38,509 bases of DNA, taken from the NCBI GenBank assembly GCA_026989095.1, contig JALSKA010000246.1:1-38509 (forward strand), written 5' to 3'. Positions 17,969-25,684 of this stretch are shown in pieces. The notes under the pieces were generated by a model, which worked only from the letters and a program-made list of their open reading frames with translations, ran no database searches and was not told the origin of the DNA. A program made the position numbers and the translations under genes. Within the stretch, counting starts at the first letter, position 1. The number at the start of each line of letters is the position of its first letter. The DNA is from Ardenticatenaceae bacterium (GTDB lineage Bacteria > Chloroflexota > Anaerolineae > Ardenticatenales > Ardenticatenaceae).

Positions 17969-18550
17969 ATGGCAGGCCCGAGGGGAGTGATGTGGGCAGT
18001 GGTGGCACACCTCCAGAGCCGCGCGAGGGGCCGGGTGGTGCTGTTCTTCATGGCCGTGAGCGCGCTGTTGGGGGGCGTGGTGTTGCCCGCCGGCAGCGCG
18101 CGCCTGCGGGCCCTTTCGGGCGGCGTGGGCCCGCTCGACGTGCGCCCCTTCTACACGCCTGCCCAAGCGTATGCGGCCCTCGCCGCTTACGGTGAGGCCG
18201 GACGAGCCACCTACCGCACAGGGGCGCTGACGGCCGACATGGCCTTCCCCCTCGCGTATGCGCTCTTCCTGAGCCTGGCCGTGGCGTGGCTGTGCCGGCG
18301 TGCAGGCGACCCCGACGTGGCGTGTGGGTGGCCGCTGTACCTGGTTCCCCTGGTGGCCGGTGCCCTCGACGTGATGGAAAACGTGAGCGTGGCCGCCATG
18401 CTCTGGCGGTACCCCAAGTTCTCGCCGGCGTTGGCTTGGGTGGCCGCCGCCTTCACCGCGATGAAGTGGGTGGCCGTGGCCCTGAGCCTCGGGGCGCTGG
18501 CCGTGGCCGCGTGGCGGGCGGCGAAGGCGGCCTGGGCGAGCCTTCACTGA
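17969..18550 (+). CDS. Small integral membrane protein of unknown function
   Basis: A 193-residue protein starting at ATG 17969 with GGGGAGG upstream. Four hydrophobic segments are visible: about 23-43, 88-106, 118-135 and 155-180. The first loop is likely external and contains a PFYTPAQAYAALAAYGEAGR segment; AGALDVMENVSVAAML and AAFTAMKWVAVAL lie in the second half. I recognise this general pattern from uncharacterised four-helix membrane proteins but cannot name a family or reaction. It is followed after about 190 nt by the glycosyltransferase gene, which has its own promoter, so a functional link is not shown. Confidence 0.75.
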   Translation: MAGPRGVMWAVVAHLQSRARGRVVLFFMAVSALLGGVVLPAGSARLRALSGGVGPLDVRPFYTPAQAYAALAAYGEAGRATYRTGALTADMAFPLAYALFLSLAVAWLCRRAGDPDVACGWPLYLVPLVAGALDVMENVSVAAMLWRYPKFSPALAWVAAAFTAMKWVAVALSLGALAVAAWRAAKAAWASLH

Positions 18551-18646
18551 CGTCGCTCCTCCCACATGAGGCTTTCCCGGACCGATCAACGTTGTCAGGC
18601 CCTGCGTGGACGGCTGGCCCGTTTTCCCCGAAATCGGGAGCCGGGG

Positions 18647-18652
18647 TATAAT
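18647..18652 (+). promoter_or_regulatory. -10 element upstream of the glycosyltransferase gene
   Basis: A perfect TATAAT preceded by GGGG at 18643-18646. No convincing -35 stands 16-18 nt upstream (the region reads TTTTCCCC). It lies about 110 nt before the glycosyltransferase start. Confidence 0.45.
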
Positions 18653-18758
18653 CACACGTGGTCGTCGTGGGTGTGTCGAGTGATGAGGACCGGCAGGCCC
18701 TTCTTCCATCCCCGCCACCGGAGGCCGGCCCACACGGGTGGATCTCGAAGTTGAGGGA

Positions 18759-20753
18759 ATGGGTGAGCGTTTGAGAGGACGCAGACAGGTGGCCGTCGCC
18801 CTGGCATGGGGAGGGGTGGCCGCCGGCGTGGGCGTGTTGGCGGCCCTGAGCCTCGGCCGCGGACCGGGGAGCACGCGGGATCTCGTGATCCTCGCCTTGT
18901 CGGCCGGGGGAGTGCTGGCGTTGGCCTTTCGCTCGGCAAGCAACACCACTGTGGCCCGCCAGACTTCGCTGCCGGCCGTGATCTGGGAGGGGCTCACGGA
19001 GCGCCCCTGGCGCGGTGTCGCCTTCACGGGAGCCTTTGTGCTCTTAGCCTCCGTCCTGCGCCGTCTGCCTCACATGGCCCCGTCGGACGATTTCACCGCC
19101 GTCACCGCCACCTGGGTGATCGCCTTCCTCTTCTACGTGTTGGCCGTCGCCCCCCCGCGCCCTCGCCCGCGCCACGACTGGAGCATTTGGTGGGAGGTGA
19201 ACCGGACCAATGTCTTCATGCTTGTGGCCATTGTAGGGACTGCCCTAGTGCTGCGCACGTGGGGGTTGGAGCGGGCACCGGCCACGCTGGCCGGCGACGA
19301 AGCCACCTTTGCCCAAGAAACCCTCCGCGTCCTCCGGGGTGAGCTGCGCAACCCCTTCATGACGGGATGGCTTTCCCAGCCCACCATGACCTTCTTCTAC
19401 ACGGCCCTGAGCGTGCGCCTGTTCGGGGTGTCCGCCGTGAGCTTGCGGCTCCCGTGGGCACTTGTCGGGACTCTCTCCGTCCTGGTCACCTTCTGGCTGG
19501 TGAGCCGGCTGAAGGGCGGGTACTTGGGCATGGTGACCGCGGCGCTGTTGGCCACCTATCACCTGCACGTCCACTACTCGCGCCTCAACCTGAACAACAT
19601 CGCCGACCCCCTCTTCATGGGGCTGGCGCTGTTGTGGCTCATGCGGGCGCTCGACAGGCGCAGCCCCCTGGACTGGGTGTTGGCCGGCGCGGCCGCAGCC
19701 GGAGCGCTCTACGGCTACACGGGGGGACGGCTGGTCATGGTCGTGGCCCTGCTCGTGCTCCTCTACCACTGGGCCGGAAGGGGGCAGCGCTTCTGGGCCG
19801 AGCAGCGCGTTGGCCTGTTGAGCGCCGTGGGCAGCTTCATCATTGTGGCCGCGCCCATGCTCCAGTTCGCCTACCGTTTCCCCGACGAGTTCAACGGGCG
19901 CATCAACCAGGTCGGCATTTTCCAGAGCGGCTGGCTGGCGCAGGAGATGGCGGCCCGCGGGCAGGGAGCGTTGCCCATCCTGTGGAACCAGTTTCAACGG
20001 ACCCTCTTGGGCTTCCTCATCTACCCAGACCGCTCCCCCTTCTACGGCCTCCCCCGCCCGCTGCTCGACCCCCTGTTCGGGGTGCTCTTCGTCGCCGGCC
20101 TGCTCTACGCCATGTTCCGCCTGGTGGTCCCCCCGACCGACCGACGCCTCTTCCCCTTCGTGGCCTGGTGGTGGGCCGGGGTGATCTTCGGCGGCGTGCT
20201 CACCCAGGGACCGCCCTCCAGCCAACGCTTGGTCACCCTTAGCGTGCCGGTGACCTTCTTCATCGCCCTCGCCCTCTGGCGACTGGCCCTGCTGGTCCGC
20301 CGGTTCCGGGATGACGTGCCGGCCCTCCCCATCTTGTTGGCCGGGGTGCTCCTTTTCGGCCTGGTCAACGTGCGCCTCTACTTTTTCCAGTACGTCCCCT
20401 CAGCACAGTACGGGGGACCGGTGGCCAAACTGGCCATGCACGTGGCCCCCGTGCTGCGCCCTCTGGTGTCCGCACACCGTGTCTATGTCGTCGGTGCGCC
20501 CTGGTTCTTCTCGACGTTTCCCACCTTCAGCCTGTTGGTGCCCGGAGCTCGGGCGACCGACATCGTGGACCCGATCACCGTGCCCCCGGAGGGCTTGGTG
20601 CCGGAGGGCGAAGGGGCTGTCTTCCTCTTTGCCCCCGAGCGGGCCGCAGAGCTGGAGCTGGTGCGGCGGGCCTACCCTCGGGGCCGCGTGTACGAGGTTC
20701 ACGTGCCGCCGCGCGGGGAGCTGGCCGGGCTCGTGTACATCATCCCTCCCTGA
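18759..20753 (+). CDS. GT39/ArnT-like polytopic membrane glycosyltransferase
   Basis: A 664-residue membrane protein with about twelve or more hydrophobic helices. The first large external loop carries the acidic pair AGDEATFAQE typical of GT39/GT83 enzymes, followed by QPTMTFFYTALSVRLFGVS, the usual second element of these polyprenyl-phosphate-sugar transferases. It probably moves a sugar from a lipid carrier to a lipid or protein on the outer face of the membrane; donor and acceptor are unknown. The N-terminus has extra helices before the DE loop. I give ATG 18759; an in-frame GTG at 18738 would add seven residues and has a GGAGG 13 nt upstream, so the start is uncertain. It stands alone between promoters. 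Confidence 0.85.
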   Translation: MGERLRGRRQVAVALAWGGVAAGVGVLAALSLGRGPGSTRDLVILALSAGGVLALAFRSASNTTVARQTSLPAVIWEGLTERPWRGVAFTGAFVLLASVLRRLPHMAPSDDFTAVTATWVIAFLFYVLAVAPPRPRPRHDWSIWWEVNRTNVFMLVAIVGTALVLRTWGLERAPATLAGDEATFAQETLRVLRGELRNPFMTGWLSQPTMTFFYTALSVRLFGVSAVSLRLPWALVGTLSVLVTFWLVSRLKGGYLGMVTAALLATYHLHVHYSRLNLNNIADPLFMGLALLWLMRALDRRSPLDWVLAGAAAAGALYGYTGGRLVMVVALLVLLYHWAGRGQRFWAEQRVGLLSAVGSFIIVAAPMLQFAYRFPDEFNGRINQVGIFQSGWLAQEMAARGQGALPILWNQFQRTLLGFLIYPDRSPFYGLPRPLLDPLFGVLFVAGLLYAMFRLVVPPTDRRLFPFVAWWWAGVIFGGVLTQGPPSSQRLVTLSVPVTFFIALALWRLALLVRRFRDDVPALPILLAGVLLFGLVNVRLYFFQYVPSAQYGGPVAKLAMHVAPVLRPLVSAHRVYVVGAPWFFSTFPTFSLLVPGARATDIVDPITVPPEGLVPEGEGAVFLFAPERAAELELVRRAYPRGRVYEVHVPPRGELAGLVYIIPP

Positions 20754-20815
20754 AGGGGTTGCGAACACCCCTCCTGCCAGACGCGCCGGCGTGAGCCGAA
20801 AGGCCAAAGGTCCCT

Positions 20816-20844
20816 TTGGCAATGCCGGCCGATTGTGTTAAGAT
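20816..20844 (+). promoter_or_regulatory. Promoter of the sigma/anti-sigma/CHAT operon
   Basis: TTGGCA (20816-20821), 17 nt, TAAGAT (20839-20844). The -35 forms part of a 7-bp hairpin (GCCAAAG/CTTTGGC, 20803-20820) that may also end the upstream glycosyltransferase transcript. The pair looks like a housekeeping promoter; I do not see a duplicated ECF-type motif. Confidence 0.5.
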
Positions 20845-20935
20845 GTGACTATTCCCTCGGACGTGGAACGAGATGGTCCCAAGGTGAACGTGCCCGCGTG
20901 CGGTGGGGCAGTTGGGGAGAGAGCAGGGCCCGCCT

Positions 20936-21640
20936 ATGCACAACAACGGAGGAGACAAGCCGGTCACTCATCTGTCCAACGACGTGCTGGCCAAACGGTG
21001 TGCTGAGGAGCGGGAGCGCTTCTTCCGGCGCGAACCGGCTGACAACCGCTTCTGCTTCGAGCTCTTCCGGCGGGCCATCCTGTACCACAATCAACACGCC
21101 TGGCACATTCTCTACGAGCAGTACCACGCCCTCGTGAGCGGGTGGATTCGCCAGAGCAGCGGCTTTCAGGCCGGCCAGAGCGACTTGGAGGAACTGGTGA
21201 ACTTGACGTTTACCAAATTCTGGCAGTCGGTGCCGGCCTCCAAGTTTCAACGTTTCGCCTCCCTCGAAGCGGTGCTGCAATACCTGCGCCTCTGTGCCGG
21301 CAGCGTAGTCATGGACATGGCCCGCCGGCGCAAGCACGAGAACCGGCTCACCGCCTACGAAACCGTCCTGGGGGGGATGGCCGACCATCATGACGTGGAA
21401 CAAGCGGTCTTGGACGACATCACCCGCCAGCGCTTCTGGCAAGAAGTCCTCGCCCTGTTGACGAACGAGGCTGAAGAGAAGGTGGTCTTCAGCTACTTCG
21501 TCCTCGGCATGAAACCCCGACAGATCCAAGCGGCCTACCCGGAGACCTTTCCCTCCGTGGAGCTCGTGTACCAAACGAAGCGCAACGTGCTCAACCGCCT
21601 GCGGCGCTCCAAGATCCTGGAACGGTGGTTGAACGAGTGA
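20936..21640 (+). CDS. ECF-like RNA polymerase sigma factor
   Basis: A 234-residue protein. Region 2 is recognisable: AWHILYEQYHALVSGWI, DLEELVNLTFTKFW and LEAVLQYLRLCAGSVVMDMARRRKHE match the core-binding and -10-recognition helices of ECF factors. The C-terminal part (about 165-230) has a divergent region 4 helix-turn-helix, with LVYQTKRNVLNRLRRS as the likely recognition helix. A variable extension of about 45 residues precedes region 2. I chose ATG 20936; a GTG at 20903 has no ribosome-binding site. The next gene is a zinc-type anti-sigma factor and the third a TPR-CHAT protein, so the three probably form one regulatory cassette. Target promoters are unknown. Confidence 0.82.
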   Translation: MHNNGGDKPVTHLSNDVLAKRCAEERERFFRREPADNRFCFELFRRAILYHNQHAWHILYEQYHALVSGWIRQSSGFQAGQSDLEELVNLTFTKFWQSVPASKFQRFASLEAVLQYLRLCAGSVVMDMARRRKHENRLTAYETVLGGMADHHDVEQAVLDDITRQRFWQEVLALLTNEAEEKVVFSYFVLGMKPRQIQAAYPETFPSVELVYQTKRNVLNRLRRSKILERWLNE

Positions 21641-21875
21641 GCCAAAAAAGGCCGGCCGCGCGTTTATACAGAGTAAGTGATTCAACTCCACCCAGCCTGC
21701 TGTTCAACACGGGTACGTTGACCCTCAGGAGGAGTTTGGGAACGGCACAGGTGTCAGGTGCGGAACACCCTTTCAACTCCATCTCTTCCCACCATATTCC
21801 CCACAGAAGTGGTGATGTGACCCGGAAAATGTGCGGGCAGAGCAAGAAGTGGAGAAGGAAGAAGGAGAAGGTGCT
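21641..21875 (+). other. Spacer between sigma and anti-sigma genes
   Basis: 235 nt without a gene. It contains AT-richer stretches (TTTATACAGAGTAAGTG near 21662) that could be an internal promoter, and a good AAGGAG ribosome site just before ATG 21876. A separate promoter for the anti-sigma and CHAT genes would allow autoregulation, but I cannot define one with confidence. Confidence 0.3.
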
Positions 21876-22595
21876 ATGAGCGCACATGTCGATGAACGGG
21901 TACTGGAAGAGCTCCTGGCCGGCGAGGCGCCGCCCCACGTGGAGGAGCACGTGGCCAAATGCGCCCTCTGCCGGCGGCGGGCGGCCGACTTGGCCAGGGA
22001 AGAGGCCATCCTCATCCGGATGCTGTGGCGAATGTCTTGCCCCAACTCCCTGAAGCTCAGCGAGTGGGCGGCGGGCCTGTTGGCGGCACAGGAGGCTCAA
22101 CAGGTGCAACGCCACGTTACTGTGTGCCCCCATTGCCGTGAAGAGGCCGCCTTGGCGCGAGAGATGCTCAGCTTCGACATTCAGGAGAGCACGCTTGCCG
22201 TGGCCAAGCGGAAAGTGCGCCGCATGGTGGCCACGCTGATGGGCGGAGAGGCGGCAACGTTGCCCACCGCCTTCGCGCTGCGGGGCGCGCCGAGCAGCGG
22301 CCGGCAGTACCAAGTGGGCCCGATTCGCGTGACCCTCGACTTGGAGCGGGAGTCGCCGGCCAACTACACCATCTTTGGGTTAATCTTGAGTGAGGCCGAG
22401 GACATCGGACACTTTGAAGGAATGCATGTGCGTTTGGAGCAACCTCCCGACCTGGAAGTGGCCACAACACAGGTTGATGATCTGGACACATTTGTCTTCG
22501 CCCACGTGACTCCCGGCACCTACATGATCGAGATCGAGACCGATGAAGGGGTCGTCGTCATCGAGAACTTAGTCGTGGGCAACGGCCAACAGTAG
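21876..22595 (+). CDS. Soluble anti-sigma factor with two ZAS (zf-HC2) motifs
   Basis: A 239-residue protein starting at ATG 21876 behind AAGGAG. Two anti-sigma zinc motifs of the form HxxxCxxC are visible: HVAKCALC (H25, C29, C32) and HVTVCPHC (H80, C84, C87); the second is preceded by a SCPNSLKLSEWAAG segment typical of ZAS domains. No transmembrane helix follows, so it is probably cytoplasmic. The C-terminal 110 residues look all-beta (VGPIRVTLDLE, PGTYMIEIETDEGVVVIENL), like a carboxypeptidase-regulatory or Ig-like sandwich. It should sequester the sigma factor encoded just upstream. The CHAT gene starts 26 nt after its stop, which makes it the obvious candidate substrate or partner of that protein. 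Confidence 0.85.
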   Translation: MSAHVDERVLEELLAGEAPPHVEEHVAKCALCRRRAADLAREEAILIRMLWRMSCPNSLKLSEWAAGLLAAQEAQQVQRHVTVCPHCREEAALAREMLSFDIQESTLAVAKRKVRRMVATLMGGEAATLPTAFALRGAPSSGRQYQVGPIRVTLDLERESPANYTIFGLILSEAEDIGHFEGMHVRLEQPPDLEVATTQVDDLDTFVFAHVTPGTYMIEIETDEGVVVIENLVVGNGQQ

Positions 22596-22621
22596 AGCTC
22601 GTCGTTCGAGGAGCGCCGGCG

Positions 22622-25552
22622 ATGCCCTCCCCCGAGGTGTTGCTGGAACAGTGGGAAGCGTGTTCCCCCGCAGAGTTCCGCCGGTGGTTTGAAGCCCACG
22701 CCGATGCTCTCAGCGACGCTTTTTTCGAGGGGATGAAGGCCCGCATCTCCGAACGCTATCTCCAGGAGGACGCCAGGCGGGCCTTGGAGTTGGCCCAGAG
22801 CATTCTCCTCGCCGCCGAGCTGACCCGGCGTCCCTTCCACAGGCTCCTGGGCCTGATGGCCTTGGGAAACGTGTACGGCTTCGCCCAAGGCCGATACCAG
22901 GAGGCGCTGGAGACGTTCGAGGAGGCCCTGAACGTGGCCTCCGCGTGTGGCGCCCAGGAACACGCCCGCCGCATCCGCATGGCTCAGGTCTACGTCCTCG
23001 GTCTTCTGGGGCGCTTCGACGAGGCCATAGCCGTTGGTGAGGCTGTCTCCCGCGAGGCCAAGGAGGCCGAGAACTGGCCGGCCTACATGGGAGTGCTCAA
23101 CAACTTGGCCATCGTCTGTCGGCGTCGGGGAGACCTCAATCGCGCCCTCGCCCTCCAGGACGAACACAAGCGCATCTTGGACCGCTACGTGCCCGACACC
23201 TCTGAGTATTACAGCCGCCTCTTCCGCCTCCAGCTCAACAGTTCCATTATCTACGTCCACATGAACGCCTTCCAAGAGGCCATCCAAGCCGCCCAAGAGG
23301 CCCTTCGCATTGCCGAGCAGATCATGAAGCAGCCGGCGCGGGTGGCGCGTGCGAAGGACAGCTTGGGGCTCATCTACTTCTACAAGGGCGCGTACAACGA
23401 TGCTCTGGCCTACTTTCAGGAAGCGCGCCGCATCTTCGAGGCCAGCCACCTGGAGCGAGATGCAGTCATAGCTCGCCTCTTCGAGACCCGGTGCCTGCTG
23501 GCCCTCAACGACGTGGAGACGGTGGAGCAGGCGGCTTCCCACATCATCGAGTACAGCTTGAAGACCGGCATGGACCACGAGGTGGCCCTGGCTTACTTGT
23601 ACCGCTCCAAAGCCCGCCGGCACATGGGGCGACTTTTGCAAGCGGCCAACGACTTGGAACAGGCCGCAATGATCTTCAAGGCCCACAACAACGAGGAGTG
23701 GCTGGGCCAAGTCTACTTGGAGCTGGCCTACGTCTTCCTGGCCACCGACAGCCTCTTCGAGGCCACACTGGCCGCAGAAGCGGCCCAGTACTATTTTGAA
23801 CAGCTCGACTTGCCCCTTGAACGGGCCCAAGCGTTGCTCGTGCAGGGGCTCATGGCCGAACAGCGCAACTGGCCGGAGATGGCCCGGCGCCTCTACAGAG
23901 ACGTGTTGCGCATTGGCCGGCGGGAGCAGTTGGCCATGTTGATCTATCCCGCCTGTTATGGACTGGCCCGTTTGGAGCAGCGCGTGGGACACGTGGAGGC
24001 GGCCCGTGCGCGCTTCCAACAGGCCATTCAGGCCATCGAGGAGTTGCGCGGCAGCGTGGCCGTCGAGTTGCGAGTGCCTTTCCTGGCCGACAAGCTGAAG
24101 ATCTACGAACAGGCCATCGCCCTGGAGCTGGATGCCGGCACGCCCGAGACGGCCTTTCGGCTCGTCCAGTACGTCAAGTCGCGCGCCCTCCTCGACTTGC
24201 TGGGAGAAGAGCACAGCCTGCGCTTCCAAGCAGCCGATCCCCACGATCAAGAGATCGTGGAGGAGATCCACCATCTCCGCGAACGGTGGCGCTGGCTTCA
24301 GCGCAGGGCCCTCTACATCCCCATGCGCACCAAGCCCGACTCCGAGTTCGCCTTGGACCCACAGCGGCGCAAGGCATTCCTCGCCGAGGCCCAACAGTGC
24401 GAGGCCCGCCTGCGTGCTCTCTTCCGGGAGTTCCAAGTGCGTCGTACTTCCACACATGGCCTGACGCCCTCCTTGGCAGACGTGTCCGCCGAGGACGTGC
24501 GCGCCTGTTTGCCGCCGGACACGTTGTTGGTGGAGTATTTCGCCGTTGACGGCCGGCTGTGGGCGTTCGTAGTCAGTGAGGAGCACCTCCACGCCCAGGA
24601 GCTCTGCACCGTCACCCAGGTGCGCCACCTGATGGGACGGTGGCGCCTTCTCATGGGCCACATGGCCTCCTCCGGCCGGGCACGCTTGGGGGCCGCGCAG
24701 CGCGTGTTGGCCCACTTGTACGACATGCTCTTCGCCCCGTTGCACGAGCACCTCTCGGGCCGTTCGCGTCTCTACGTGGTGCCCCACAGCGTGCTTCACT
24801 ATCTCCCCTTCTCCTCCCTGTACAACCGGCGGAGCGGGCAGTATCTCGTGGAGGAGTGTGCTGTTGCCAGGCTGCCCAGCAGTGGCCTGTTGCCCCTCCT
24901 GCGGGCCCGAAACAGGCACACGTCGGAAGGAACACCCTTGATCCTGGGGCACAGCCACCACGGCATGTTGCCCGTGGCCGTGGAGGAGGCCCGTGACGTG
25001 GCCGAGCTCGTCTGGGGAGAGTGCTACCTGGAAGAGGAGGCCCTGGGCGAACGGCTCACCAGGGGCGACACGTGGCGCCCCCTCATCCACGTGGCCGCAC
25101 ACAGCGTCTTCCGCGCCGACGCGCCCCTCTTCTCGGCCATCTACTTGGCCGACGGCCCCCTGACCACATTGGACCTCTTCGGGGCTTCCATGCCCGCCGA
25201 CCTGCTGGTCCTGAGCGCTTGCGAGACGGGATTGGGCGTTGTCCACCCCGGGGACGAAATCATGGGGCTGAGCCGGGCATGTCTCCACGCCGGGGCCCAA
25301 TCCCTGCTCCTCAGCCTGTGGCGCATCGAAGATCGCACCACGAAGACCTTCATGGTGGACTTGTACGCTCACCTGCTGGCCGGCGCCTCCCCGGCCGAGG
25401 CCTTGGCCCGCGTGCAGCGCCGCCGCCTGCGCGACCCGGCCACGGCACACCCCTTCTACTGGGCGGCCTTCTCCGTCACGGGCGACGCCTTCACTGCCGT
25501 TCGGCTGACGGCCGCGCGGGCCGAGAGCACGGCGCTCGGCGATTCCCCTTGA
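22622..25552 (+). CDS. TPR-CHAT protein, putative caspase-like cysteine protease
   Basis: A 976-residue protein starting at ATG 22622 with GAGGAG upstream. Residues 1 to about 560 are TPR-like helical repeats (for example QEALETFEEALNVA and LNRALALQDEHKRI). A linker of about 90 residues leads to a C-terminal CHAT (caspase HetF-associated with TPRs) domain at about 650-970. The expected catalytic dyad is intact: H827 in HVAAHSVF and C867 in LVLSACETGLG, with supporting LSLWRIEDRTTKTFM and HPFYWAAFSVTGD motifs. CHAT-TPR proteins include separase-like proteases and Csx29 of type III-E CRISPR. Here it follows a sigma/anti-sigma pair with no CRISPR in the window, so it may cleave the anti-sigma factor when the TPRs bind a signal. 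Protease activity is inferred from the dyad only. Confidence 0.92.
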   Translation: MPSPEVLLEQWEACSPAEFRRWFEAHADALSDAFFEGMKARISERYLQEDARRALELAQSILLAAELTRRPFHRLLGLMALGNVYGFAQGRYQEALETFEEALNVASACGAQEHARRIRMAQVYVLGLLGRFDEAIAVGEAVSREAKEAENWPAYMGVLNNLAIVCRRRGDLNRALALQDEHKRILDRYVPDTSEYYSRLFRLQLNSSIIYVHMNAFQEAIQAAQEALRIAEQIMKQPARVARAKDSLGLIYFYKGAYNDALAYFQEARRIFEASHLERDAVIARLFETRCLLALNDVETVEQAASHIIEYSLKTGMDHEVALAYLYRSKARRHMGRLLQAANDLEQAAMIFKAHNNEEWLGQVYLELAYVFLATDSLFEATLAAEAAQYYFEQLDLPLERAQALLVQGLMAEQRNWPEMARRLYRDVLRIGRREQLAMLIYPACYGLARLEQRVGHVEAARARFQQAIQAIEELRGSVAVELRVPFLADKLKIYEQAIALELDAGTPETAFRLVQYVKSRALLDLLGEEHSLRFQAADPHDQEIVEEIHHLRERWRWLQRRALYIPMRTKPDSEFALDPQRRKAFLAEAQQCEARLRALFREFQVRRTSTHGLTPSLADVSAEDVRACLPPDTLLVEYFAVDGRLWAFVVSEEHLHAQELCTVTQVRHLMGRWRLLMGHMASSGRARLGAAQRVLAHLYDMLFAPLHEHLSGRSRLYVVPHSVLHYLPFSSLYNRRSGQYLVEECAVARLPSSGLLPLLRARNRHTSEGTPLILGHSHHGMLPVAVEEARDVAELVWGECYLEEEALGERLTRGDTWRPLIHVAAHSVFRADAPLFSAIYLADGPLTTLDLFGASMPADLLVLSACETGLGVVHPGDEIMGLSRACLHAGAQSLLLSLWRIEDRTTKTFMVDLYAHLLAGASPAEALARVQRRRLRDPATAHPFYWAAFSVTGDAFTAVRLTAARAESTALGDSP

Positions 25553-25577
25553 CGCCCGGCACTCAATGTGCCACAAT
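25549..25577 (+). promoter_or_regulatory. Promoter of the VanW-family gene
   Basis: TTGACG (25549-25554), 17 nt, CACAAT (25572-25577). The -35 overlaps the CHAT stop codon, so the VanW gene is transcribed separately with a leader of about 100 nt. Confidence 0.55.
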
Positions 25578-25684
25578 CCGTACAACGTTCATCTCCCCAT
25601 CACAGGCGAGGAAAACCAAAATGACCTGCGCCGAGCCGCGGACAAAACATTCCGAATAGTCGTGCGAGAAAGGGGAGCGCGCAC

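Noticed and set aside
17839-18195. 118-codon plus-strand gene before the small membrane protein
   Set aside because: It crosses a hairpin and overlaps the membrane protein gene in another frame; no motif or family is seen.
20816-25552. Type III-E CRISPR locus
   Set aside because: Only the TPR-CHAT and sigma/anti-sigma logic is shared; there is no Cas7-11 effector, cas1/cas2 or repeat array in the window, and the anti-sigma protein is a ZAS type.
22520-25585. Minus-strand 1021-codon frame opposite the CHAT gene
   Set aside because: The plus-strand frame has TPR and CHAT motifs with catalytic residues; the antisense product has no recognisable feature.
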